Shown here one piece after another: positions 1-10,900 of a DNA stretch of 26,228 nucleotides (positions within the stretch are counted from its first letter, which is position 1; every line of letters starts with the position of its first letter). Made by a program: the position numbers and the translations under genes. Source of the DNA: Gnetum montanum (lineage: Eukaryota; Streptophyta; Gnetopsida; Gnetales; Gnetaceae); the NCBI GenBank assembly GCA_015680685.1, contig MNCI01022307.1, forward strand, positions 344,969 through 371,196, read 5' to 3'. The notes under the pieces were generated by a model, which ran no database searches, was not told where the DNA came from, and worked only from the letters and a program-made list of their open reading frames with translations.

Positions 1-25
1 GAGTTTTCATTCAGTCATGGGGGTA
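1..25 (+). other. 3' end of a Ty3/Gypsy internal region with polypurine tract
   Basis: These bases end in GGGGGTA directly before an LTR start (TGATGAG at 26). They resemble the reverse complement of 3802-3830, which precedes the other LTR of this group; both share a stretch of the form AGTTTTCATTCARTC. This is the position of the polypurine tract, so the LTR at 26-1025 is the 3' LTR of a + strand element whose body lies left of the window. Confidence 0.6.
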
Positions 26-50
26 TGATGAGATGCGACATGCACTGAGT

Positions 51-126
51 CGCAATATCGCATCCCATGCGATATTGCGTACGCGATATCGCGTCTTCCC
101 CTACGATATCGCATACGCGATATCGC
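51..126. repeat. Array of palindromic GCGATATCGC boxes in U3
   Basis: The perfect 10-bp palindrome GCGATATCGC and one-base variants (GCAATATCGC, GCGATATTGC, ACGATATCGC) occur about five times in 76 bp, immediately upstream of the LTR TATA box. A similar array lies at 14593-14700 in the same position of another LTR. The location suggests promoter-proximal protein-binding sites, but this is inference only. Confidence 0.85.
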
Positions 127-485
127 AGTCAACCGCCATATTTATAAATAAGAGGCAGCTCTCCCTTCATTTCCCAATCCTTGCTAGAAGTAGCGAAGCT
201 CTGGCAGATTGATCACTCCAGAGTTAGAATTTTTCCCATGTGCCCGCAGTAGGAGTCCTAGAGTGAACGGCTCTTTATTCGAGCAGCTTGTAACCTGAAC
301 TCAAGTTGTGTACGGCAATAAAGACGAACTTGATTGGATAAACCTTGCAGTACATGGTTTTATTATTGTTTATTTACTGCTTTCCTAGTGCGTACAAGTA
401 CGACTTGATTACGAGCATTGGCTGCTTGGTAACCCAGTAGCGTACTCCAGGATTCTGCGCTTGGTAATCCCAGTGGTAGTCCAAT

Positions 486-604
486 GTGTACGACTAGTTA
501 AGGAATCAGCTGCTCATCACTAGGCTAGAATGTGTGATAAGTACGACTTAGTTATGAGCACCCACGGGTGTGTACGGCTAGCTAAGGAATCGGCTGCTTA
601 TCAC
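486..604 (+). repeat. 84-bp tandem duplication inside the LTR
   Basis: A 35-bp block beginning GTGTACGACTAG at 486 recurs at 570 with four substitutions, giving a period of 84 bp. The related LTR at 13850-14708 lacks this block, so the duplication is specific to this copy or subfamily. Confidence 0.75.
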
Positions 605-1025
605 ACTTAAGCTAAATAGGTGCCTCAGTACGACCACTTTGAGCACTTGCGTTACGTGTGGTGATCCCAGTAATGATTAGATTTTGGTAAGCCACAGTTG
701 CATAGTTCAGGGTGTGTTCGGTAAGTGGGAACGGATGCTGACGCTAGTTAATTTAGACTTAGATCATTAGTTAGAGTTAGTTAGTTTCTCAACCCTTTCC
801 TTTGATAGCATAGAAGATAAACCGAAAAATACCAAAAAAATCATATACCTCAGACTTGCTTAACCATACACCATGACACTTACAAGCAAGCCTGGGAAGA
901 CAACGAACGATTAACCCCAAGTGTTTCTTGTGCCGTTAAGGCATTTAGTCTGCGGAGTTCAACCGGATTGTGCGTGTACGCTCGTATTCGTATGGTTGAG
1001 TGTAGGGGTACCTCGCCACTCATCA

Positions 1026-2880
1026 TTGATGCTTTCCAATTACATCTTTTATCCCTTACTTGACTACATTCAAACCATAGGCACATAGATTTTGAATTTA
1101 AAAGGTATTGGCTTCCATTAAACATGTTATACCACATGGCTAAAAATCAATGGGCTACCTACACCCATGATGAAGACCCCATCATACAGATGAAATAGAG
1201 TCTTGTACAATGGGGAAGGGGAGACAAAGAAGATTTCAATCATAGAAAATAGGAGCTTTTATAAAAGCTACAAACTATCCTATTAATTCAAGAATAGAAA
1301 ACTAACTCCCCTAACGATCATAACATCATCATTGAGTTGTATTGGATTTACATTAATGAAGAGGAATACTAAAGGTAAAGATCCAAGGTTCAATGCATTA
1401 AAGGTAGATATAGTCATATGACATTGTTTTTTTCATTAGCCAATAGTAGGAAGCAAATGAATGGAATTAATTAATTAAATTTCCAAGAACAATATCTAAG
1501 AGAACATCAGGATATTAACACTATGCTCAACTACTTATCTCATGTTTAGGAGGCTATTCCTACCATCAAAAAACTTGGTAGTTTTGTTGTAGAGGAGCAT
1601 AACCATAATTCATTCAAAATGCTAACAATAATCATCCTTTTCCCTACTAACCTAAGATTAGGATTGATGTTGCACCATTTTGTTTCTCACAAAAAGTTCA
1701 TATAAATTAGTAGGATAACTTAAAACTCCATTTCCTTAGCTTTACCACTATGATCCAAAAAATTAAAAAATAAATTATTTGATGTATGTAATAATACAAT
1801 GATGCATGTAATATAATATTACATAATGTTGCTATGTCATATGTGATCATGCTTCTAGTAGGTCATTTTAGCAAGCCAAGAGTTCTTGATCAAGATAAAT
1901 TTACTATTGAGGTGAGTGGGGAGATTACTAGTGATTGGTCACAAGCATGGGGTATACTATGAGGCATAGAAACTGTAGTGGATGCCATGAAGTATTTTTA
2001 TAAAATTCCTCATGATTGGTAAATGTTTAAGCTAGAAATTTTAGTTTTATTTTGGTGTGTGTGTTTATGCAATTATGAATACTTTGTCAATTCTAATGGA
2101 ACATCTCCTTCTTAGAGTTAACATAACAAACCACACAAGCCTCTTGGTGAAGCTAACAAAAAACCTATCCAAATGTAAAAAATAAAAAATAGTTTTATCA
2201 TGGTGATATACCAGCCACATGTTTCGAAACTTTTGGTTCTAATCAAAGCATATGCAAATAATGGTCAACATCCTTCTTTGTATGAAATTTGGAGGATAGT
2301 CAATTTGATGTAGAATAGCAAAGTCTCAAGACCTAACAAATGGCCTGTCAAATTTTTTAAATAGTACTTTTCTATTATTCATTAAAACCTCTAAGACATA
2401 GTTTAGATGATAATTACCAGAGCTAGTACCTTGCTATATTTAACAATACTAGGAGTGCTTTTATTTCAAAAAAACGTTTTGTGATGACCATTAAGATTAT
2501 AAACATATTAGCATATGTAATATCTTGTATGCAATTATTACCAAGGTCATTATTGATAGGCTAACTAATAGCATGCCAACAATTATTAACATTGACCAAG
2601 TAAGGTTTGTCAAAGGCAAAGGGATTTAAGATAAATAATTCTTAATCACAAATCCATGCACTCATGTAAGCAAAATAGATTTCTATTTGTGTACCTCAAG
2701 TTCGGTATTATAAAAGCTTATGATTCGATTGATAGGAAGATGTTGATGTCTATCATGGAGGAACAGGGTTTTCATATTAATTTTATAAACTTATGCATGC
2801 AAATGTAACAGTCACCTAGATTTAATTTTTACAATGGGGTGTTAGCCTAGTGGTACAAGTCTTGGCTTGGTAACCCTAGG
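1026..2880 (+). mobile_element. LINE (L1-like) fragment, 5' part with N-terminal reverse transcriptase
   Basis: No open frame survives, but translated segments match the plant L1 polyprotein in order. Near 1380-1470 there is a stretch reading RSKVQCIKG...FFSLANSRKQMNGI, the conserved segment before the reverse transcriptase. Around 2510-2630 there is CNILYAIITKVIIDRLTNS followed by QVRFVKGKGI (canonical SLCNVLYKIITKVL and GFVKGR). At 2708-2806 there is IKAYDSIDRKML...GFHINFIN, the motif carrying the first catalytic Asp. Several frames and stops are involved, so this is an old pseudogene. It is cut on the left by the LTR at 26-1025 and on the right by the Gypsy insertion at 2881. It continues at 15427. 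Confidence 0.85.
2876..2880. repeat. Target site duplication CTAGG, left copy
   Basis: CTAGG directly precedes the LTR start TGATGAGCGA at 2881. The same five bases follow the outer LTR end at 15421. Removing 2881-15421 plus one CTAGG restores a continuous LINE reading frame across the site. Confidence 0.85.
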
Positions 2881-3801
2881 TGATGAGCGACAAGGTACCC
2901 CTATGCCCAACCATACAAATCACAAGTGTTCACGTGCAATCCGATTGAATTCTGTAGACTATAATTACTAAGTACACTAGAGCTAAACAATGTGTGTGTG
3001 TTGTCTGTTTGTTGTCTTCCCAGTCCCACTTGCGGAATGCAATTGTATGGTTAAGTGTGACTGAAGCGTGTGATTTTTATTGTTTTATGTTTTTATGGAA
3101 TTACCCAGCTAGAACAAGAATAAAAGTAGGAGTGATTAAAAGTAAAAGTGATTAACTACTAGGGAAACTAAAGTCTAATCTAGCCTAACATAAGTAACTG
3201 TTCCCACTTCCTGAACACATCCTGAACTTCGTGCAAACACTGCTAGGCTGTCAAACTCTAATCATTTCTTAGCTACCAAGTGTCACACGTATGCTCGAAG
3301 GGGTCGTGCTTGTGTAATTTAACAATTTGCTTAATTGATCAAAATAAATTACTGTGCTAATAACATGAATGTAAAGTGCATAAAATAAAATAAAATAAAA
3401 ATGTGTAAGAAAATAAATCTCAAGTGCTACAAGGATGAATCAAAGAGCTTGTCTTTATTTCCAACACAATGGTGTGCTCAGGTACATCAATGCTTGAATA
3501 AAGATCCGTCCACACTTAGACCTCCTACTGTGAGCACTTGGAAAATATTCTAACTTTTGAGTGGACAAACTGCAAGAGTTTCCCTACTTGACTACTAAAA
3601 ACATGCTCCCAATTATGCACCTAGGTGCTGTATTTATAGACCAAGGAGTAGCCTAGGAATAATCACTCTAATAATTAGAATAACTACTCTAATAATAATA
3701 ACTCTAATAATTAGAGTAACTTCTCTAATAATAATTGCTCTAATAATTAGAGTAACCACTTTAATAATAACCGCTCTAATAATTAGAGTAATCGCTCATC
3801 A
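2881..3801 (-). repeat. LTR, type A, 3' LTR of the Gypsy element
   Basis: This 921-bp LTR has 10-bp inverted ends TGATGAGCGA and TCGCTCATCA. On the - strand it has a short U3 (3801 to about 3639), a TATA box (TATAAATA, complement of 3631-3638) and an AATAAAGAC signal near 3450. Bases 3090-3801 align throughout with 14709-15421. Bases 2881-3089 have no direct counterpart in type A form at the other end, where a type B LTR segment is found instead. Confidence 0.9.
3650..3801. repeat. Array of CTCTAATAATTAGAG boxes in U3
   Basis: CTCTAATAATTAGAG, an inverted repeat of 7-bp arms around one A, occurs intact about three times. Several degenerate or half copies (CTCTAATAATAA and similar) fill the space between the TATA box and the LTR terminus. 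The second LTR carries the same type of array at 15270-15421. Confidence 0.9.
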
Positions 3802-5791
3802 TACCTCTACGATTGAATGAAAACTTGTCCTCGAGTACAGAAGAAGAGGAACAAGTTCTTTACAAAATATATTAGGGGGGTGTGGACTTATTTGATTGAC
3901 ATGCAGAGTGACACAGAGAAAACAAACAACTACAAAAGTGTTGGAGCATACAATATTACAATTATATACAAAATTGGTGTTCATGACAATTAGGAAAGAA
4001 CACCAATGGATCCAAAGGACATCCAACCCCTCTTGGCAACAGAAAAATAAGGGAGAGGTACAAGAGATCCAACAGTCATGAACAATCTCCTGTGAGTGAT
4101 ATGGTTGCATCCTTCTTGGTGACAATAGTCCTGCTTCTAGTCCACACTTCTCACTGCAATCACAACAAAACCAAGGATGAGTATATATAGTATATAAATA
4201 ATGGCTAAATACCTTGTCTCGTTGGTGATTTTATCTTGCCAAGTTGTTATTGTGATAGATTGATTGCTTGATATTGTTAGTGGAAAGATTTACGAATGGG
4301 TTAAATAAGAGAAGTGATCCATACAATTCAGAAAAAACTTGACACAAGGAGTAGTGGAAAGAGGGTATTCACAACAATAAAAAGGAATTCATTATAAACA
4401 ATTGTGAAGGTGTGTACAATTTGGATGACATGGATGGGGTAAATAAAAAGAATTTGATTGTAACAATGTCTAAGGGTAAAGAACTTAACTTAACCAAACC
4501 AAAAAATATGCAAGTGGATCCTCCCCAAAGTAGGCACATGCCTTTTATGCATTTGCATAACTTCAAACCAAGGAGTCAGTGGGCTCCATGGATGATTAAT
4601 GATTACGAAAAGCTAAGTACAAGAACCCAAAAGTAATTGATTGAGAAACCTGACACATCAAACCAGAACACCGAATCAAAACATGAAATCGATAGTGAGG
4701 TGAGATATGGAAAGCAAAGATGGATGATAGAGAAAGTGGAATGGAATTCCTAATTATGGTCACAAACAGCCTCTTGTGAAGCTTGTGATTAATTGACTTG
4801 GTAGGATCCTTAGTCTAGATCAAAACCATAGTGACTTTGCATTGACATTCTAAGGCTAGTCCATTCCCTGGGACATAAGAATGCTCCCACAAAACAATCA
4901 CCATTCCAAATAGGAGAGAAGGTAGGAAGTGTGAAAGGGCCTTAGTTAGAGGAGACAAGACAACTCATACCCAATGCTTGTAGCCCTTTTTATTTGGTCT
5001 AAGGGATGTGCTTTGAATTCCCATGTTTTTTTTTTGAATGGGAACCACACCATGCAAAGACCCATGCGATTTTCACATTTATTTTGTCTAAGGGATGTGC
5101 TTTGAATCCTCATATTTTTTTTTTCTTTTTGTGATGAGGACCACAACATGCAAGGACTTATTTAACTTTCTATTGTGAAATGATGTGGAACGCTGAGAAG
5201 CTTACAAGAACACTCTTGCGCACAGAAAAATAGAAAAGCACAAAGAACACTGCATCCTTTGAAGCCACACCCTGTCCAAACCTTTGATTCCTTCCCAATT
5301 CCAAAAACTACACAAGTCACCAATTTATTAAAGTTGCATTAATGAAAAAGAGACTACATGCTTCCAAAACAAGAAAAACCATAGAGTAGTGGATGGGTGG
5401 ATCATGTGGACTCACTACCTATTACATGAAAAGAAACCATGTCCTAGTCATCAGTAACGACCATCAAAGTCAAAAACCAAACATCAACAATCAAATTACA
5501 AATGGAACATACCACCATTAAGTAATGCATTACCATTGTACCTACCATCTTATTAGCAGAAAAAGTAGAGAAACACACCAAACATAAGCAAATATAACCA
5601 TAAAAGAAAGTAGACAATAGATATTAAAATATATTAATGATGGTGTAAAACAAAAACTAAGAAAAGACTAATAACTTTAAAAATACAAATACAAAAAAAA
5701 TGTCAAATAAAGAAGATGAAAAACAAAAAGTTGTAAAACCAAAAATGTGTAAAACAAAAAAAAATCAAAAATTGAGGAGCTACATAAAGTG
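3802..5791 (-). other. Gypsy internal region between integrase and 3' LTR, no recognisable gene
   Basis: Downstream of the integrase remnant on the - strand, about 2 kb is A/T-rich and broken by stops. The open stretches (at most about 108 codons) match nothing I recognise. This position could hold an env-like gene or non-coding spacer in Athila-type elements, but no such product can be identified. The last 30 or so bases before the LTR (3830-3802) encode SRTSFHSIV in one frame and end in GTAGAGGTA, a weak polypurine tract. Confidence 0.55.
4987..5165. repeat. Two-copy tandem repeat of about 90 bp
   Basis: Both copies share CTAAGGGATGTGCTTTGAA, a T-homopolymer, and CCACAACATGCAAGGAC or close variants. 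The first begins near 4987 and the second near 5077. Apart from the poly-T tract they differ by scattered substitutions and a short insertion. Confidence 0.75.
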
Positions 5792-6146
5792 TTAGTATGG
5801 GTGGCCATCTCCCCCATGACTAAGTTGGAAGGGAGAGATCTGAAAAATTGAGCATGGTTGTTCATCTGACGAGGTGTTTGTTGCATTGGTTGGCTTGGGC
5901 TCATGGAAAAGTTTTACTTGTTGGATGTTGACTAGTTGTTTCTTATTTAGGTTGTCAGGTTTGTAGATGATCATGGTCCTAGATGGAAAAGTTTCATCTA
6001 TGATGTAAGGTCCTTCCCACAATTTTTGAAATTTAATTCATTGGGGTACATGTGCAGGATTCCAATAAAGAACCTTATGGTGTTTCTTATTTTGAGGTCA
6101 TGGTGTTTCTTGTTGAATGCCTTATGCGTTTTGTTGGATGAAAGGG
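5792..6146 (-). pseudogene. Gypsy integrase C-terminal fragment
   Basis: On the - strand the segment first reads HKAFNKKHHDLK. After a frame change near 6090 it reads KVLYWNPAHV, an in-frame stop, then IKFQKLWEGPYIIDETF and LVNIQQVKLFHEPKP. This is the C-terminal tail of a Ty3/Gypsy integrase, where a small all-beta domain ends in a WEGPY-type motif. The integrase HHCC zinc finger and the D,D35E catalytic core are absent. A 12-bp direct repeat (AAGAAACACCAT) spans the frameshift and may have caused it. The fragment belongs to the same - strand element as the gag at 12334-13704. Confidence 0.8.
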
Positions 6147-6147
6147 C

Positions 6148-7576
6148 TGAAACACCACTAATTTTGGCCTAGCACTTTGAAATGAAAATGACTCAAGCCC
6201 TTTCGAAGTTTCGGGAGGTAAAATTTGGCTAAGGCATTGAGCTCACACCCAGCCTGCTCAAGGCAATTTTCTCACCCTCAGCGTGAAAAACTCCAAGCAG
6301 TGTCAAAATCAAGTCAAAGGTGGAGGTTGATTGTTCAAAGTTCAAAATTCCAATTTTCAACATCCAACATCAAGATTCCAATGTTCAACGTCCAGCGTTA
6401 GGTTTCTATAGGTCACACTGTGGTCACGTTGCAGCATGAGCCCAACGTGACCTATCCAAAGTAGTCTAGAACAAGTCACATCCAAGCTCAAATTCCTAGA
6501 TTTTAGATCACACATAGTCAAACAATAGTTGTACCCAGAAACAGGCTTCAAAAAATTCAAAATTTGATGTCAAAAATTGCATTTCACCTCACTCACGCTG
6601 AGGTCACGTTGAGTACATGCCCAGCGTGAGTGCAGCGTAACTACCGATCACGCTCAAACAAAGGCACTCAAAATGCACGCTGAAGACACACTAAAGACCA
6701 GACAATTCACACTGGGAGCCTTAGTAGAATAGAAATGCCTCGAACAACCTCGAATCGGCATCTCAACATCCAACAGCTGATCCATGGTCAAGTGAGCTAG
6801 GATCAAATTTTGTTATCGTACAGCTTCACTTGTGGGCTTGTCGAGCCCTCATGGTCTAAATTGTATGTACTTACATGGGCTTAAGTAACCCATAAGTTGT
6901 AAGATGTAATGTACCCAGTCAAAAACATAGCTTGCCCACACACGACCAACTCGTACACAGGTGTCCATCAGACACGTGTCACTTGATCCGTCTTCCCATT
7001 AAATCCCAACCGTTGATTCCATTCTGGAATTCCACACCTAAGCCTAGCCTAACCCTATAAATACCCTGTTAATTCACTTAAACAGTCAACAATTTTGAAG
7101 GTTGACGGCATGGAAAGCATCAACCAACAGCCTAGGACACTCAGACACACTTGGCTCCTAACATCCGAGCACTTCACACATCATCTCGGGGCTTAGTGCT
7201 TGACCTGCCACCCATACGTGTAGCTACGCTTTGACCAGTGCACATTCTTGTTTAAACAATACAATACAGTTCATTATTGCCTGCCATTTACATTATTTTC
7301 TCTATTTACAATACATTTCTGCATACATTTTGTTTAAATTCCATGCGTCGCTGTTTATATTTAGAACATTAGTTTACAATAACCCAACACAAGTCGTAGT
7401 TTACGCTCGGGAAAGTCCTTGGTTGATTTGCGTGCAGACCATCCAGGGCACTGTACCTTCATTTCCTTTTCCATCTTGCCCTCACGCAAAGGTAGGGTTA
7501 GCTGTGTCTGCCCGATGATCTTTTGGTGTTTGTTTTCCCTTCCAGCCTTACACTGATGACTCAGGTCAGTACAGTA
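6148..7576 (+). repeat. Candidate 5' LTR of the Tat/Ogre-like element
   Basis: A TG at 6148 and a CA before a primer-site-like sequence at 7579 delimit about 1.4 kb. TATAAATA at 7056-7063 would be the promoter, with transcription starting near 7090. The region holds no gene, and its short open frames match nothing. Recurrent CACGCTG/CAGCGTG and ACGTTG words occur at 6240-6670. No second copy exists in the window, so the LTR call rests on position and promoter only. Confidence 0.4.
7056..7063 (+). promoter_or_regulatory. TATA box of the candidate Tat/Ogre LTR
   Basis: TATAAATA lies in the context CCCTATAAATACCC, typical of plant LTR promoters. It is on the strand of the gag remnants downstream. 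Confidence 0.5.
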
Positions 7577-7991
7577 AATTGGCACTGGAAGGAGGACCTG
7601 ACTTATTTATTGTTTGTCGAAATGTTGACCACGCTACCTATCTAAAAAAATTGTTGATTAAAGCCTAGCCATTTAGCTTAACTCACCCATCTTTTTTGTC
7701 CTACCTCATGCTATAGTACTCATGCTGCAGTCTACTCACGTTGTTACTCTGTCTCTCACGCTGCAGCTACCTCTCACGCTGCAGACACCTGTCAAGACAT
7801 GCTGCCTGTTGGTCACGTTGCCTATCAAGACACGCTGCCTATTGGTTACGTTGCTTGTCAGGACACGCTACTTTTGATGACATGCTATCTGTCATGCCAT
7901 AACTACTTCTCACATGGTTAGTCACGCTATTGTTAGTCACACTGCAGTCACTCATGGTCAACTTGTCTAGCCTAATTTACTCACGTTCATT
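7577..7991 (+). other. Untranslated leader with degenerate CACGCTGC repeats
   Basis: This interval lies between the candidate LTR and the gag start. At 7579-7597 the sequence TTGGCACTGGAAGGAGGAC could be a degenerate tRNA primer site, since it begins TTGGC and is followed by CTGACT. From about 7690 to 7980 short words such as CACGCTGC, CACGTTGC and ACATGCTG recur every 15 to 25 bases. No coding frame is present. Confidence 0.5.
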
Positions 7992-10900
7992 ATGGAATCT
8001 TTCTAGACCAACCCAGCAACGTTGCCGATCTCAGACTTTGGGGCTGAAACCTCGAACCTTGTGACTGCCATGGAATCCATAACTGTTATTAAACAGGTAA
8101 ATCCCCAAGGCCCTACACACCAATCACTCAGGCTACAAAGTAAGGGCCCTACTTATGCAACTCTTACACCTAGACAATATAACTTCATCTCTGTCAAAAT
8201 CCAAACCAACCTACTTATCGACCGTATAAAGAGGGAAGCAAAGCGAGAATATCAATTTGTCCACAAAGGAGGACATGAGTTCATCCCTTCAGCATTCAAC
8301 ATAATCTCGTTGTATGAAAATCATCATAAACTCATATCCCAGCTTCTTATGGTAAGAAGTCAAGCCTTACAGCTACCTCCAACAGAGCCTCAAGATGAGG
8401 AAGATGACTTTGCATCCCAATTTGAACATGGAGATTCCTACCACACCGTCAGTCCCCATGCCTATACAAACCCATTATTCCACCCTTTTCTAGAAGAAAC
8501 TATGCTTCCTCCTTCATCCACAAACACTCAAGCACCAGTCTCCCGACAAGAGGTACCTACTTTCATTCCTATCTTCTCCGTGCTCAATAATATTCACTCT
8601 GATGCATCCACTTCCATTGTACCCCTGCAAGTACAATCCTAACAACTCCCTCCCCAAATTAATGTAGGGTCAATCTTTCAACCTCAAGTAATTAGAATGC
8701 CATCGGTCATACCAACTTCCACATCCACCCATTACATACCTCAAGTGCAGATCTACGGAGCACCATTGATTACTCCAACCCAACATGTTTAGGGTGTTAC
8801 TTCACAACTTGTGGCTAGGTAGTGGGTTCCATCGGCTGTAGTCTCAGTCTCGAATACCATCCCACTACAACAAACGTCAGCCCAACAACCTCTCTTTCCA
8901 AAAAAAATGCAACAATTGAACCATTATCATCCACAATCCACTCAATCCATTGGTTTGGCTACCGTCCAAGAATGGGCAGACACACAAAGAATGATGCACT
9001 CATTGGCAGAAGAATTAAAACACCTTAAAACTGTGAACATTGAGGAAGTCAAGGTACTAGATTTCTATCAAGATGACCTAATTGACTCCTCAGTTCCACC
9101 CTTAACCTTACCAAAGGGAGTCTCGTTACCCTAGCTGACCAAGTACAATGGAGAGGGAGTCCCAAATGCCCACCTAGTAAAATTTCGAACCGAAAGTCTT
9201 TTGCTTCAGGCATGGCCCCATGTAATTCTGCGTGTGTTTGTTATGTTCTTAATCGAAAAACCCTTAGACTGGTACCGAGCTTTACCTCATAGCTCCATAT
9301 CTTCTCTGGAGGATTTGTTGCACCAATTTCTCACCCATTTCAAGTATAATCTGAAACCTGAAGCCACGTTAGATAGCTTGAGTCAAATTAAACAAGTGCC
9401 AATAGAGCTAGCACAAAAATTCATCCAAAGGTGGAGTGCAATCCTGAATGAACTCCACGAACCCATACCTAAGACATACTTGCTCACCATTTTTAAAGCC
9501 ACTATGAATGACTTCGTTAAGTCAAAAATCTATTATCTGAGCACTCGTACTTTGAGCCAAGCATTTGCACAAATCAAAAACATAGAGGAGGTGGCACAAT
9601 TAAGCAGTGACCCAGCTTATGTGGCCTATAGAAGCCAACATGCTCACAAGCAAAACACAATAGTAGCAACAGTGGCCGCAAGCACAAAAGTAACCAACTG
9701 GGGCCCAACAGCTAAGAAACCCAAAGCCCTAGTTGACTAAGTTGCCAACTTTGGCACCAACTCACCTACATCGGCATGGGCCACTCCAAAGCCCAACTTT
9801 CAACGTAAGGATCGCTCAAAGTACACACCACTATCAATGCAACCCTCTCAACTATTGGAGAAACTCTTGAAAGCCGGGCAAATCCAACACAAACATGTAT
9901 CGGAGATTACTCGTCAAAAACATGATAGGTACTACGAACTACTAAGGAACCCCACATTAGCAATACTAAATGAGCCCCCAGTCCCACAACACTTTAAACT
10001 GGACCAATACTACCATTACCATCAAATGGTTGATCATAGTACAGACAATTATCATGCTTTGCAAGATGACCTATAGGGAATGATAGAACAAGGCCAATTG
10101 GTGATTGACACGACAAATCAATCCAACACAGACAATGCCTCCTATGTCATAAACTCAATTAGCATAGGTGGCAAGCCTAAACTTGTGCAACAACCTTTGG
10201 TGATCCGCTTGCCTGCTAATAAGGCAAGGGTCCCTGTAGCCTCCACAAGCAAGAGGCCTCCCTTTGTTATCAAAGTGCCACCACAGGCACCCACAACACC
10301 CTTTGTGGTCAAGGCTCCATAACGTTCATCCGCTAAGATGTTAAACTGGCATGACTCATCCACTAAGACATTAAACTAGCATCATCCATATGCTAAGACA
10401 TTAAACTAGCATGACCCGTCTGCTAAGACGTTAAACTGGCATGACGTGGCAACAAAAAAAGCTAAGCAACGTTTCGTCAATAAGGTGCCATGACAAGTTA
10501 GTCACACAACAACCCCCACAACAACTCCTAAGCCACCCTTTATCATAAAGGGGCCACAACATGATGGCCCCTCACCTACCCGAAGCCCAATAGTGGGCAA
10601 CATCTCGATCCCTCCTCCCTCGAGAATTGACCCCACTAGCAACCCAGGTAAGTCCACCAAATGGCAATGCAAGAGGACAAATGAGCACCTCGCAACCCCC
10701 ATGGCCGAAGCAAAGGCCACAACCAGCCAACAACAACTGAACACTAGGGCCCCTACCCCCAAGCCAACTAAGCCCAGGTCCCCCTCCTGAGAGGTTTGCC
10801 TGTCAAGCTACACTGAGGAAGTCAAAGCCAATACAACAGCCAATGATAAGGACTTTGTAGCTGCATTGACCCAGGTAAAACAAACGCTCAAGCAAAAGAA

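Larger units (their letters stand above)
26..1025 (+). repeat. LTR, type B, 3' LTR of a + strand Gypsy element
   Basis: The repeat begins TGATGAG and ends CTCATCA, a TG...CA LTR with 7-bp inverted ends. A polypurine tract precedes it. A TATA box (TATAAATA) lies at 143-150, leaving only about 117 bp of U3, and an AATAAA-like signal lies near 320. The reverse complement of 13850-14708 matches it over the TATA, R and outer U5 regions, but this copy carries extra sequence at about 360-610, including an 84-bp tandem duplication. No primer binding site follows 1025, which supports a 3' LTR. The 5-bp flanks (GGGTA and TTGAT) do not match, as expected when the other LTR is outside the window. Confidence 0.8.

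Noticed and set aside
2840-2880. A tRNA-like A box (TAGCCTAGTGGT) before the LTR, suggesting a SINE or tRNA-derived sequence split by the insertion
   Set aside because: The same bases, read in frame with the sequence after 15426, give the GDPLSP region of LINE reverse transcriptase, and no convincing B box follows. LINE coding sequence explains it better.
3660-3800. CRISPR-like array of repeats and spacers
   Set aside because: The units are near-palindromes with short variable gaps inside an LTR U3 of a plant retrotransposon. There are no regular unique spacers or cas genes.
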